A stretch of 19,130 bases of DNA from Dunaliella salina. Lineage: Eukaryota; Chlorophyta; Chlorophyceae; Chlamydomonadales; Dunaliellaceae. The stretch is from positions 23,427 to 42,556 of the forward strand of contig MU069837.1 in the NCBI GenBank assembly GCA_002284615.2. Reading direction: 5' to 3'. This document shows, one piece after another, positions 1 to 8,502 of the stretch (position 1 is the first letter of the stretch; every line of letters begins with the position of its first letter). The notes below the pieces were generated by a model, which was not told the origin of the DNA, made no database searches, and saw nothing but the letters and a program-made list of their open reading frames with translations. The position numbers and the translations under genes are program-made.

Positions 1-33
<33 letters not shown>
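1..33. repeat. (CA)n microsatellite at window edge
   Basis: Uninterrupted CA dinucleotides run from the first base to about 33, so the true array length is unknown. The window also ends in a GT array, which fits a contig bounded by unassembled microsatellites. Confidence 0.97.
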
Positions 34-37
<4 letters not shown>

Positions 38-278
38 TTAAATACTCATTATGTCAAATGCAGTGAATTTATCGTCGCCCTCGTTCAATTTCCCATAAGT
101 GGTTTCATTTGAGCCCTTCTCCTCCTCAGACACCTCCACAAGCTCATGTGCACTGCCCTTGCCCTTGCGCCTTGCATTGCCGCTGCCACCTTCTGAAGCA
201 TTATCCCACATGCCTGGTCCTCTGCCTCTGCTTCCCCTGCATTTCCCAGGCCCTTTGTGGCCGGCTGCGGCTGTGGCT
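34..278. other. Sequence with no supported gene, left flank
   Basis: Both strands are open in places: on the minus strand an 83-codon frame (38-289) rich in Gly, Arg and Ser with an acidic C-terminus, and on the plus strand a Leu/Pro-rich frame. Neither shows a domain I recognise, and the overlap with the 114-bp tandem repeat further right argues that at least part is repeat-derived. The minus frame could be the end of a low-complexity protein, but I cannot support that. Confidence 0.4.
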
Positions 279-495
279 GTTGGGTCCATTACGATCTCTA
301 TTGCAACAATGAATTATAGGCCTGCATTCCCAGCATGCATTATGTCTAGGCCAGGCATGCAGCCACCCACTTTTAATGCTCATGCACTCCATGTTGGGTT
401 TATTACATCCTCTGTGGCAGCAACGTATTCTAGGCCTGTATTTCCTGCATTCCATGCATTATGCCCAGGCCAGGAATGCAGCCACCCACTTATCA
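279..495. repeat. 114-bp tandem repeat, two adjacent copies
   Basis: Copy 1 starts with gttgggtcc at 279 and copy 2 with gttgggttt at 393. Both contain aggcctg, a gcat-rich middle and gcagccacccact. A third, more diverged copy in the same orientation lies at 1088-1200, directly to the right of the foldback element. The copies have different reading frames and stops, so this is not a protein repeat. The copy 2 motif stops exactly where the foldback element begins. Confidence 0.8.
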
Positions 496-1087
496 CACCT
501 ATGCACCCAAATCCAGACACATCATACTGTAACAAAAATGTTCATACTCCCAAGTCACACAACAATACTGCCCAGCCCCAAAAATAATGGAGAGGAGGTG
601 TCGTGAACGGACCTTTTTGGTTCAATCACAGGCACAACATACCTCATCCTTAGGGATACCTGACTTGTCCTTCTTCGGACTCTTTTTTTTTTGCAACACG
701 CAGAAGATGGGCAAGTCAGGCACCCCTTAGGATGAGGAATGTTGTGGCTGTGATTGGACCATAGATGTCTTGTTGCATTTTCAAATTTGATGCAACAAGT
801 CAGAAGAAAGGCAAGTCAGGCACCCCTCAGGATGAGGTGTGTTATGGCTGTGATTGAGCCAAATATTTTCATGACACCATCAAATTTGATGCAACAAGTC
901 AAAAGAAGGGCAAGTCAAGCAACCCTCAGGATGAGGCTTGTTGTGGCTGTGATTGCACCAAAAATGTTTGTGTTTTCATGACACCTCCCTTTCATTTGAT
1001 CTGAGGGCTGGGCTGTATTTATATATGACATGGGAATATGAACGTTTTTGCTGCAGTATGACATGTCTGGATTTGGGTGCATAGGTG
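496..1087. mobile_element. Foldback-type element with long inverted arms
   Basis: The left arm (496 to about 682) is the reverse complement of the right arm (about 893-1087). The outer ends match as cacctatgcacccaaatcca and its complement, followed by tgacatgtc-, gggctggg- and gacacctcc-like blocks on both sides. Similarity continues inward through a unit containing aagtcagg and ggatgagg. No coding capacity is visible, which fits a non-autonomous foldback element or long-armed MITE. I see no clear short target-site duplication; instead, diverged copies of a 114-bp direct repeat abut both ends. The arms are diverged by many substitutions, so the element is old. Confidence 0.8.
693..960 (+). 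repeat. 99-bp direct subrepeats inside the foldback element
   Basis: Units start at 693, 792 and 891, an exact 99-bp period. Each begins gcaac(a/c) and carries aga-aag, gcaagtcagg or a variant, caggatgagg and tgtggctgtgattg. A fourth copy lies inverted at about 619-682, so the third plus-strand unit and the inverted unit form the inner part of the element's arms. The pattern is three direct copies plus one inverted copy. Confidence 0.85.
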
Positions 1088-1200
1088 CTCTCTTTGGCGG
1101 TGACGGTTCAAGGCCTGTATTCCCTATATTCACTGTGCCTAAGCCAGGTATGCAGCCACCCGCTTTTATGCTTTTGCACCCGCTGTGCGATCTGAGGGCC
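1088..1200. repeat. Third, diverged copy of the 114-bp repeat
   Basis: The segment has a ctct-tggc start, aaggcctgtattccc and gcagccacccgctttta, matching the copy that ends at 495 in the same order and orientation. It begins immediately after the right arm of the foldback element. Confidence 0.7.
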
Positions 1201-1600
1201 CGAGCAGCTACAAAGCCCCCTTCTGTGCTGGAGCTTCTGGTGGCAGCAGATAATTTGCTGCAGCTCAATTGGTCATGGCACCGCTCCTGCTGAGCTGTGG
1301 CTCACGCAGTCAAATTGCTATGTATTGGATTTTTTGGGGGACAGATAGGAAAAAAAGATTGTTGTTCTTGAAGGAAACTGGTAACTTGCCTGCTCAGCTT
1401 TCCATTGCATTGAGGTGTCCATGCAAGGCTGTGGTGGGTATTGCTCTGTACACACTTTACCTTTCAAATTTGACAGCTGCCCGGTTCCCTTTCAATTGCC
1501 ATGCTGTTGTTTTCGCTCTCATAGGGGTGTGCTCATTATTTTTACCTGCCATTCATCCTTTCATTCATAACTATTCACGACCCTTTGCAGGGGATCTAAG
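1201..1600. other. Intergenic stretch, no gene seen
   Basis: A 121-codon frame exists (1269-1634, plus) but it is hydrophobic, has no recognisable domain and runs into the 178-bp tandem repeat. I treat it as chance. No other structure was seen. Confidence 0.5.
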
Positions 1601-2311
1601 AGGCCGCGCGGCATTGGGACGCAGTGCCTCATGATGCTGGCAGAGGAAGTCCGGTCTGGTGAAGCAGGTAAGCTGCTCACGCGCATGCAGACGAAACGGC
1701 AAGTGTGAAGTGATTCCAGACACAGGGATCGCGTTGTGTGTTTGCATGGGATCAGTGTGAGGGCAAGGAATGCCCGGGAGGCCATGAGGCATTGGGGCGC
1801 AATACCTCACGATGCTGGCAGAGGAAGTCCGGTCTGCTGAGGCAGGTGAGCTGCTTGTGCGCATGCAGACAAAACGGCAAGTGTGTAGAGATTCCGCACA
1901 CAGGGATCGCGTTGTGTGCTTGCATGGGATCAGTGTGAGGGCAAGGATGCCTGAGAGGCCATGAGGCATTGGGGCGCAATACCTCATGATGCTGGCAGAG
2001 GAAGTCTGGTCTGGTGAGGCAGGTGAGCTGCTCAAGCATGTGCAAACAAAACGGCGAAGGTGTAATTAAATTGCACACACAGGGAACACGTTGTGTGTTT
2101 GCATGGGATCACTGTAAGAGCCAGGAATACAAGAGGCCGTGAGGCCTTGGGGTTGCAATGCCCCAATTATGCTGGCAGAGGAAGTCTGGTCTGCTGAGGC
2201 AGGTGCGCTGCGCATGCATGTGCAGACAAAACGGCAAGGGTGTAATTACACACAGGGAATGCGTTGTGTGTTTGCATGGGATCACTGTAAGGGCAGGAAG
2301 AGCTTATGGGT
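1601..2311. repeat. 178-bp tandem repeat, four copies
   Basis: Copies begin with aggcc at 1601, 1779, 1956 and 2134 (periods 178, 177 and 178). Each holds gatgctggcagaggaagtc, gcatgcagac-aaacggcaa and gttgtgtgtttgcatgggat. The unit is not a multiple of three, so open frames cross it in shifted frames and are not a repeated protein. Copy 4 is shortened at its right end. It is a minisatellite or small satellite island. Confidence 0.93.
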
Positions 2312-2391
2312 GCTTGCACAGGGTCATTGTATGGTTTTGTGCTTGCATGGGATCATTGTATGGTTTTGTGCTTGCATGGGATCACCATGAG
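2310..2391. repeat. 29-bp tandem repeat, nearly three copies
   Basis: The unit contains gtgcttgcatgggatcattg followed by tatggtttt. Its gcatgggatca core is also the right end of the 178-bp unit, so this small array probably arose by slippage from the last 178-bp copy. Confidence 0.85.
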
Positions 2392-2417
2392 GGTTTCATA
2401 AGGGTATTTTTATTCTT

Positions 2418-2558
2418 ATGATGAGCTCTACGGGCGCCCCTTTCCTCCATGCCCTAAGTAAAAAGAGAGTGGTGGATCACAGTATGGGCAGAGAGTGCCA
2501 AGCCCTGCAAGCCCCACTTGCCTTGTTCTCTTCAATGAGCTTGAAGGAATGCCTTAGG
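2418..2558 (+). CDS. Candidate 5' exon upstream of the polyQ gene
   Basis: Two adjacent ATG codons (2418, 2421) open a frame that reads MSSTGAPFLHALSKK and reaches a donor-like AGG/gtaagg at 2559. This would be a plausible first exon of the gene that follows, but no acceptor in a matching phase can be proven. A second open stretch, about 2571-2719 in another frame, reads like protein (DRLYKGLVLVNFF... then a CAA/gtaggg donor) and cannot be used together with this one without a 12-bp intron. At most one is probably right; transcript data would decide. Confidence 0.22.
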
Positions 2559-2570
2559 GTAAGGGATGAG

Positions 2571-2719
2571 GGTGCTCACCGAACGAAGAGGACAGGCTTT
2601 ACAAAGGCCTGGTACTTGTGAACTTTTTCCTTTATGTTGCTGTATCCGGCTGTGATACAAAGCTGCGTGAAGTCTTTGCATGGGCTGACCTGCAGCAGAG
2701 CTACATTGGCATAGTGCAA
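2571..2719 (+). CDS. Alternative candidate exon, frame incompatible with its neighbour
   Basis: The frame is open from 2570 to a stop at 2735 and includes LREVFAWADLQQSYIG. A possible acceptor (gatgag) precedes it, and a donor-like gtaggg follows CAA at 2719. Splicing to the exon at 2937 in phase is not obvious: a phase-0 join would need the acceptor at 2944 instead of 2936. Composition is protein-like, but the stretch is short enough to be open by chance. Confidence 0.22.
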
Positions 2720-2842
2720 GTAGGGTGCATAGTTTAGTACAGGCAAACCAGCTAGCCAAGCCACTTATATAACTGCTGTGGAAGCATGGATTCCCATGCC
2801 ACTTTTGCTTGTTTGCAATTTTTGTTGGTGCGCACGCCTCGC

Positions 2843-2913
2843 ACTTCATCCCTTCATCGTTCATCCCTTCATCCTTCATCCCTGCATCCCTTTATCCTTC
2901 ATCCTTTCATCCC
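2843..2913. repeat. Pyrimidine-rich ttcatccc minisatellite
   Basis: Repeated cttcatccc / ttcatcctt units cover about 70 bases directly before the acceptor at 2936, so they probably lie in the intron and may act as its polypyrimidine-rich 3' region. Confidence 0.85.
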
Positions 2914-2936
2914 GACTTGCTAATGTCTTCGCGCAG

Positions 2937-3166
2937 GACCTGAGCCACGCAGCAGGCGGCAGCAGCAGCAGCCACAGCAGCTGCAGTCGCCGTTTGCCCA
3001 ACCCCAGCCCCAGACTCGCTTGCCGCCCACCTTTGCCACTGCTGCTCCCCTTGGCTTGGGTGGCCAGCCTGCCCCAGCGATGGTGGGGGCGGACCTGGGC
3101 GGCTGGCACCTGCTAGGCGCTTACCCTCAGCAGCAGCAGGCCTTCACAGCGGCAGACCTGGCCAAG
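2937..3166 (+). CDS. Gln/Pro-rich protein, internal exon
   Basis: The exon starts after the acceptor cttcgcgcag and ends at AAG before the donor gtgtgc. Its 230 bases leave two bases of a split codon at the start and end on a complete codon. The translation is Gln/Pro-rich with QQQQPQQLQSPFAQPQPQ near the start and AYPQQQQAFTAADLAK at the end, the same character as the large exon at 4095, which is in a compatible phase. I recognise no catalytic domain. An acceptor at 2944 would also keep the frame. The protein looks disordered; such tracts are common in nuclear regulators, but function is not shown. Confidence 0.65.
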
Positions 3167-3305
3167 GTGTGCAGTTTGTGCTGTTAGAGGGGGGCTGTCA
3201 GGGGAATGAAGGGCAGCTGTGTCTCTGGTTGCATGTCCCTTGTACCCCTTTGTGCCGTAATGTCCCGTCCCCTGACATCCCTTGCCCACTGCTGCCGCCT
3301 CCAAG
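3167..3305 (+). other. Intron of the polyQ gene
   Basis: It is 139 bases, opens with gtgtgc and closes with a pyrimidine-rich tract (cttgcccactgctgccgcct) and ccaag. The flanking frames join in phase 0. Confidence 0.55.
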
Positions 3306-3401
3306 CTTGACCAGAATCAGTGGATTGCCTGCCTCCTGTACGCTGTGTTTTTAAAGATGGACAGAGAAACACGGGCTGCCTACGAGGCTAAGGCACACTG
3401 T
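3306..3401 (+). CDS. Small internal exon of the polyQ gene
   Basis: Thirty-two codons begin right after ccaag and read LDQNQWIACLLYAVFLKMDR, followed by a short charged segment ending in AKAHC. The donor gtgcga at 3402 keeps phase 0 with the next exon at 4095. If the splice is not used, the frame runs 10 more codons to a stop at about 3429, giving an alternative C-terminus. This is the only part of the predicted protein without low complexity, so it is the best probe for homology. I do not recognise the family. Confidence 0.5.
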
Positions 3402-4094
3402 GTGCGAGCTGTCAATGTCGATGATGAGTAGGGTTGCCCAGTTCTGTATGAATATGCCATGTGTATCAGCCTTTTGGAAGGGAAAACACATGTTTTTGGG
3501 ACATGTCGTATATGTACGGCCATAAGTGGCCAACCCTGATCTAGCCAGGTCTGCCCTTGGCCCCAAAGCAGAGGGGCGCATGGTGCTCTGTGACGCGGGG
3601 GCTTCTGGGCGTGTGCTGTGCCATTACTTGTGGCATGTGTCCCAGGGAAAAATAGTATTAATACACAGTGCAAAACTTCATGATCAAAGGGGTTGCGCTC
3701 ACACTCAGGTTCGGCTGCAAAAAAGTGCTGAGTCAGCAGGAGTCTGAAGTCATTCGCGGGCACTCATGCCAGTCTTTCATTTTTGAAGCATCAGTGGCAT
3801 GTCTCGCTTGGTTTGCTTCTTGGTGTGGGGTGAGAGCTCTTAGAGAGCTATCGTTGTCACAAGGGTTGGTGCTGGAAGAACTCCTTTCCTGCTGGCCTGT
3901 TGGCACAGGAGTATAGGCAAAACTAGTGCATCAGAAGAGCGGTCAAAGGGAAGGGAGGGCATCCTTGCCGCTCCATAGGCCATTTTAGTGAGTACTAGGG
4001 AGGCAAGTCTTGGGGCATGAGGCAGCCTCTCTTGCCTTTCCGTTGTGCTTGGGTTTGTCTGGTTGATACAAGACTTATGGCCTTTTGTATGCAG
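3402..4094 (+). other. Probable long intron of the polyQ gene
   Basis: About 690 bases without convincing coding sequence, ending in ccttttgtatgcag, a good acceptor. Short open frames on both strands (for example 3380-3763 minus) have no recognisable features. An in-frame ATG at 4017 lies within it, so an alternative transcript could start there and read straight into the next exon. Confidence 0.5.
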
Positions 4095-4198
4095 GCGCAG
4101 GCCCTACTCAGCCAGCAGCACCAGGAGCAGCACCAGCAGCAGCAGGTTCTGGGCATGGGGTCACAACACTCAGCAAACCTCTCCTTGCTGGAGCAGCT

Positions 4199-4234
<36 letters not shown>

Positions 4235-4514
4235 TCAGCAGCGGCAGCACAGCATGCTCAGCAGCAGCATGCACAACAGCCTGCTCTCTGCTATGCCCTC
4301 AGCTTCCATAAGCCTGATGCATCCCCCCAGCTGTGCCCTCAGCACCTGCCTCCCCCCCCTTCCTGCGCAACTTACACCCAGCGATGCTGGCCTTTGTGGG
4401 GGTCAGCCTACGTTGGAGATTTCCACGCATCCGGCAGCTTCAGCTGCTGCAAATTCCCCTAAGGCTGAGCAAGGCACTCCTGATGCCAAAGGCCTCTCCG
4501 CCAATATAACAGCT

Positions 4515-4546
<32 letters not shown>

Positions 4547-4819
4547 CACGCCTGCTGTGCATGCAGGGCAGAAGGGCGGACAACTGTGCGAGGACGACAA
4601 GCCTGCCGTCCCAATCCCACACACCCTGAAAGCACAACCGCCCTCACCCTTGGCCAGCCTGGCGCAAGCAGGATCATGCGACTCCAGTGAAGCCACACAC
4701 GCGCGTCTGGAGCCAAAGAGCAACGAGATGGAGGCCGTCAGCGGCAGGCTGGCCGCAACGCCCGTGCAGCAATTGCAGCAGCAGCAGCAGCAGCAGCAGC
4801 AGGATCCGCAGCACTTGCA

Positions 4820-4850
<31 letters not shown>

Positions 4851-4948
4851 CTGCTCCCACATTATCAGCCGCAGCATCTCCAGCTTGTGTATGGCCATGG
4901 TGGCGCCAGTGCGAGCATGGACTATTCCTTGCCCTTGCAGAACCTCCT

Positions 4949-4984
<36 letters not shown>

Positions 4985-5495
4985 TGTGTGTGCGCCCCTG
5001 GCTCTTGGGCTGCCGCCGCCTCCTACAGCAGCAGCACCACCACAACCGGCTGCAGCAACCCTGCAGGTAGTGCAGCACGGGGGTGTGCTGTACTTGGTGT
5101 CTGCTGAGCCGTTATTGCAGCAGCAGCAGCAGCAGCAGCATCAGCAGACCATGCTTCAGCCCTTCACCATGAGCGCAATTGCACACGCCCCCGCACCCTT
5201 CTTGCACCCTGCCACTGCTGCCACTGCTCCTATCACTCTCCCTGCTTCTGCTACGTCGCCCATCACCCTCCCTGCTTCTGCCGCCGCTGCTGCTGCTGTC
5301 CCATTCCTAGGTCACGCCCAAGCATCCACACTGTTGCCGCAGCTGCTGCCGCCAATATCTGGCGGCGTCCCCTTGAGCACAGATGCCAGCCTCCTTTCAC
5401 CGCTACCCTATCATGGGGCGCACCTCCACCAGGGGCCACTTCCTGCAGGCCACCTGCTGCACCCACTCCCCCAGCTCCAGCCTCAACTGTTATGA
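4095..5495 (+). CDS. PolyQ/Ala/Pro-rich protein, terminal exon
   Basis: Starting after the acceptor at 4094, this exon encodes 466 residues and ends with TGA at 5493-5495. Five glutamine runs are visible: 4200-4232 (11 Q), 4776-4802 (9), 4818-4850 (11), 4950-4982 (11) and 5118-5138 (7), mostly pure CAG with an occasional CAA. At 4521-4547 the same kind of repeat is read one base over as GCA and gives nine alanines. Between the runs the sequence is Ser/Pro/Leu-rich with blocks such as VVQHGGVLYLVSAEP and two PITLPASA repeats near 5230-5280. I see no enzymatic motif, signal peptide or membrane segment. A role as a transcriptional or RNA-binding regulator is possible but only by analogy with other Q-rich proteins. 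The frame is also open upstream to ATG 4017, which would make a single-exon 492-residue product. Confidence 0.75.
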
Positions 5496-6231
5496 TGAAA
5501 GTGGCCTCATTCACCTCACCCACACACACCTGTTCATCCGTCATCCAAATTCCATCCCCCCCCCTTCCCCTGATTCAGCTGGCCTTGCTGCAGCCTGGGC
5601 ACTACCCCCTCGTTGCAATTACGATCAGTCCGCATGGATGGCTTTGCCTCGGCTGTGTCTTTTTGCACAGTCAGTGCTTGGGGCGCTGGAACCATTTCAT
5701 CAGGAGCGTTCTCACAGGGTTTACAGAAAAAGGGCCAACAGTCAAGAAGCGCGATTGCAGGAGGAGCTTCCTTACACACAGATTACTGGGTCCCTCTGCT
5801 CAGGCGTCACTCATGCTTCCAGCACTTAACTCTCTTGCATGGGGAGTTGCTCCAGGTATTCATCATGGGTCACACACCCACTTCATGCATCTATTGGCCT
5901 CGTGCATCAATTGCCTCTGCCTGCTTTATCTATGAGTGTATTGGCTTTTTTTGACGACCAGCTCATGCATCAATTGGCTCGGCCTGCTTTGGTCTCAGCT
6001 GCATGTCAGCCTGGGGCAGAGCACAACGCCCGACACTCGTTCCTTGCTTTTTTTCGTAGCGAACCAATTCAAATGTTACACCGCAGTACCCTTGTGCTCA
6101 AATGATGGAGCCTCAGGCAGCTCCTATTCAGCGAGTCATGTAGCTGTCTTGGTTTCACACTTGTCTGCCTGACTCATTTCCCATCGGACCCTCTGGCACC
6201 CTGCTCATCGCGCCTGTGCAATGCACACACA

Positions 6232-6233
<2 letters not shown>
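5496..6233. other. 3' flank of the polyQ gene, no further gene seen
   Basis: Probably 3' UTR and intergenic DNA. Plus-strand open frames of 80-150 codons exist but have no recognisable domain and overlap one another in all frames. I found no TGTAA motif (the usual volvocalean polyadenylation signal) close to the stop. Confidence 0.5.
5882..5992. repeat. Short interspersed direct repeats
   Basis: tcgtgcatcaattgcctctg followed by cctgctt (about 5899-5927) recurs as tcatgcatcaattggctcgg plus cctgctt (5963-5989), 64 bases apart; a third partial copy, tcatgcatctattggcctcg, starts at 5882. Confidence 0.7.

Positions 6234-6316
<83 letters not shown>
6234..6316. repeat. (TG)n microsatellite, about 41 units
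   Basis: Pure TG dinucleotides, preceded by cacacacaatt so that the left edge can fold back on the array. Open frames here (alternating Val-Cys) are artefacts of the repeat. Confidence 0.98.
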
Positions 6317-6317
<1 letters not shown>

Positions 6318-6639
6318 AGCAACATCCAAACAGCAGGTGCTGCTGCTCATTTAGGGTGTGTGCACGCATAGCCAAGCTAGCAGTGAGTTTCATGATGGTG
6401 TCATTAACTTGGTTGAGAGAAAGTGTGGGCGTGCACCTCTGTATTAGTTCCAAGTGCTTCAGCAATGCAGCGCCAGAAGTACGCGCTCGCGAGCTTCACA
6501 GGATGTGAGTACAGCGCAATAAGCCTGTCTGTTTTTTTTGCATCAGTCACATCGAATAATGTACGCGCCATGCATAACCTCCCCTAGTTGGATTCTGGCG
6601 CTGAAGATTCAAATTCAATGGGAGTTTCAAAAGGCTGAG

Positions 6640-6641
<2 letters not shown>
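6317..6641. other. Spacer between two GT arrays
   Basis: No gene, no clear repeat; 325 bases that may be intergenic. Confidence 0.5.

Positions 6642-6722
<81 letters not shown>
6642..6722. repeat. (GT)n microsatellite, about 40 units
   Basis: Pure GT array of nearly the same length as the one at 6234, with unrelated flanks on both sides, so it is not a simple duplication of that locus. Confidence 0.98.
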
Positions 6723-6724
<2 letters not shown>

Positions 6725-7221
6725 GCAAGCATGCATGCATACGTGCATTTTTTTCCCAGGCCTCGACCAAGGATTGTGAGTTCGATTGCAACCTTGAAAA
6801 AATTAATTAGCCGCCTTACCAAGGCTAGTGCCTAAATTTTACATTTGATTCCATATGAAGCTGAGACTGACTCCCATCTCAGGATTGTATGCTTTTTCCC
6901 TTTGCGCCACAGTTGCTGTGATTGTTTCGCCCTTAACTGCTGCATTGTTGTTCAGCAAATTGGTCCCTATGTAGTAGATGCTATGATATGAGTCTATTTT
7001 TAGGACGTGCAGGTTGCATCAGAATGCATTATCATGGCTCATGATCTTACTTGCATGTAAAGCACAAACATCAGGTTGTTCAAGGAAGTGCTTGAATTAA
7101 ATGCATATGTTGCATATTATGAGTGGGGCAAGAGGTTGCCTGCTGTGCGGTGACCTGTTTAATTGGTCAGTCCTGCATGTGTGACATTGCTTCTGGGAGC
7201 CTATTTTTGGGAGGAAAGGAA
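6723..7221. other. Noncoding stretch right of the GT array
   Basis: It starts with catgcatgcat. A stretch reading ttgtgagttcgattgcaacc at about 6774-6793 resembles a tRNA T-arm/B-box, but no matching A-box or acceptor stem is present. Nothing else was recognised. Confidence 0.45.
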
Positions 7222-7307
7222 GGGTTACATAGATGTACCTGCCTGCAGGGGCAGCTTAGCTGAAGCAGAAGAGAGTGCTTGTAGCCGGTCCATTCCAATC
7301 TGAGAAG
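7222..7307 (+). repeat. Dispersed SINE-like repeat, copy 1 (most diverged)
   Basis: The segment runs from gggttacatagatgtacc through caggggcagcttagctg and gcttgtagccggtccattcc to ctgagaag. Its order of blocks matches copies at 7868-7960 and 8503-8593. The cggtccattcc block resembles a Pol III B-box. Confidence 0.5.
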
Positions 7308-7454
7308 TAATACTTGAAGCTCAGTCACAGCATTCCAGGGAGCCTTTGCACTGTCCGTACTTGATTTTCACCACAGAATGTGCCTTTGCATTATCCTTAC
7401 TTTTTTTTCTTGGCTGTTTTTATCCTGCTCGAATTAATTGTTCTCTTGCCCCAG
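7308..7454. other. Spacer before a candidate exon
   Basis: A pyrimidine-rich segment that ends in tctcttgccccag, which could serve as a splice acceptor. No other feature. Confidence 0.35.
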
Positions 7455-7600
7455 CACTTCTTGCATGTACCATCAACAAAGTCTTAGGCTTACTTGGATT
7501 GCCATTTGTAACATTGCATACTGGGAGAAAAAAGGAAGAGTTCAGAGCACGCCTTCAACCGCTTGAACATGGCCATCCATTTGATTTTGAAAGCTTTCAG
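7455..7600 (+). CDS. Candidate isolated exon
   Basis: Between the acceptor tcttgccccag and the donor gtattg the frame reads VLGLLGLPFVTLHTGRKKEE and ends in HPFDFESFQ, a composition more like real protein than the surroundings. No partner exon was found on either side. It may be an exon remnant, part of a mobile element, or chance. Confidence 0.25.
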
Positions 7601-7711
7601 GTATTGCGTGCTTGTCTTGTTCTCTTGCAGCCCAACGCTTGTAAATTTAGTGTCCTTTGATGGGGAAGGACATTGGGCCAACCACTTGGCTGGTTGAGAA
7701 GGACTTCGCTA

Positions 7712-7860
7712 CAGGTAACAGGAAAAAGAAGGCCTCGAGTCAAAGCGACTGACTGCTAGCTTGTTCATAAAAGAGAAGAAAAATCACGCAAATGAAAAAA
7801 GCTTGTTGTTGTTTTGATTCATGAAAGGAGACACATGGAAAGACAGGACATGGTGGATGG
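7712..7860 (-). mobile_element. LINE 3' end remnant, group B, minus strand
   Basis: On the minus strand the sequence encodes NQNNNKLF and, after a frame change, FYEQASSQSL, followed by gcagtcagtcg-, ctcgaggccttctttttc-type sequence. The same run of blocks occurs on the plus strand at about 17990-18065 (gcagtcagtcggttcgactg, then gaggccttctttttcttg). The two are inverted copies of one retroelement 3' end. Frameshifts and a stop show that it is dead. Confidence 0.6.
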
Positions 7861-7867
7861 CGGGCAA

Positions 7868-7960
7868 GTAAGGTTAGGTTACATCGATTATTCCACCTAC
7901 AAGGGCGGCTGAGCGGAAACACAGGCCTGTAACCCGAATAGTCTAGCCAAGATTGAAAGC
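7868..7960 (+). repeat. Dispersed SINE-like repeat, copy 2
   Basis: It contains ggttacatcgatta, ctacaagggcggctgagcgg, aaacacaggcctgtaaccc and ends near gattgaaagc. The block CGGCTGAGCGG at 7906-7916 matches the Pol III A-box consensus TRGCNNAGYGG at 10 of 11 positions. The best match is the copy at 8503. Confidence 0.65.
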
Positions 7961-8502
7961 AGTGCTCAAAACTCAGGCGCAGCATCTCAAGCATGCAGAC
8001 ATAGATTTTAGCCAAAGCTAAGACATCAGCTTGGTTCATGAAGTCTCTGAGGCGTGTTGGACTTACCAGGAGGTGCACAGCTGAATAAATGATGGAAATG
8101 AGTGGTGAAGTCTGTCAGGTCCTAAGAAAGGCACCCCCGAAATATGTGCTCTTCATCTTGCACAGTGTACCAATCGCACTTGCAAATCCTGAGCTCGTAA
8201 GGGCACCTCTGCCCGTGATGCCGTTGGGTTTTGACCTGAAGGTTTTGACTGGATGGTCATTGAAACAAGATGCTGCGCAACAGTGAAAAAAATGAGGAAT
8301 GTTTTGTCGCAAGTAGAGTGGTAGTGGAGGCTTTTTGTTCCTCTTCCTGGCATCCCACCAGCCAGGAACATTGCGTTATGGAGTGCCTAAGTGTATGTGA
8401 AACGTTCTCATGATTCTGCTGGAAGCATTGGGCTCTTGTGGAGTCAGATTGTCCAGGCATCTCCAGACATGGAAGAAAAAGAAAGAAGATAGGGAAGAAA
8501 AG
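7961..8502. other. Spacer between repeat copies, no gene seen
   Basis: Open frames of 65-100 codons occur on both strands without recognisable features. Confidence 0.5.

Noticed and set aside
99..587. 162-codon plus-strand frame as a gene
   Set aside because: It crosses the 114-bp tandem repeats and the left arm of the foldback element, with no domain and a shifting composition.
1571..2078. Minus-strand frames of 108 and 154 codons with internal repeats
   Set aside because: The 178-bp unit is not a multiple of three and is open by chance in several frames; the repeats in the protein only mirror the DNA repeat.
1601..2311. CRISPR-like array
   Set aside because: The whole 178-bp unit is repeated, with no short repeat alternating with unique spacers, and the DNA is eukaryotic.
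4674..5078. Minus-strand open frame with long polyleucine runs
   Set aside because: It is the antisense of the CAG runs in the polyQ exon. The sense strand has better splice context, a consistent frame and a sensible stop.
6770..6795. tRNA or SINE suggested by gagttcgattgcaacc
   Set aside because: No A-box nearby: a GT microsatellite occupies the expected place. Too weak to annotate.
6221..6835. Open frames of alternating Val-Cys or Thr-His
   Set aside because: They are produced by the two GT microsatellites and are open in any frame for that reason.
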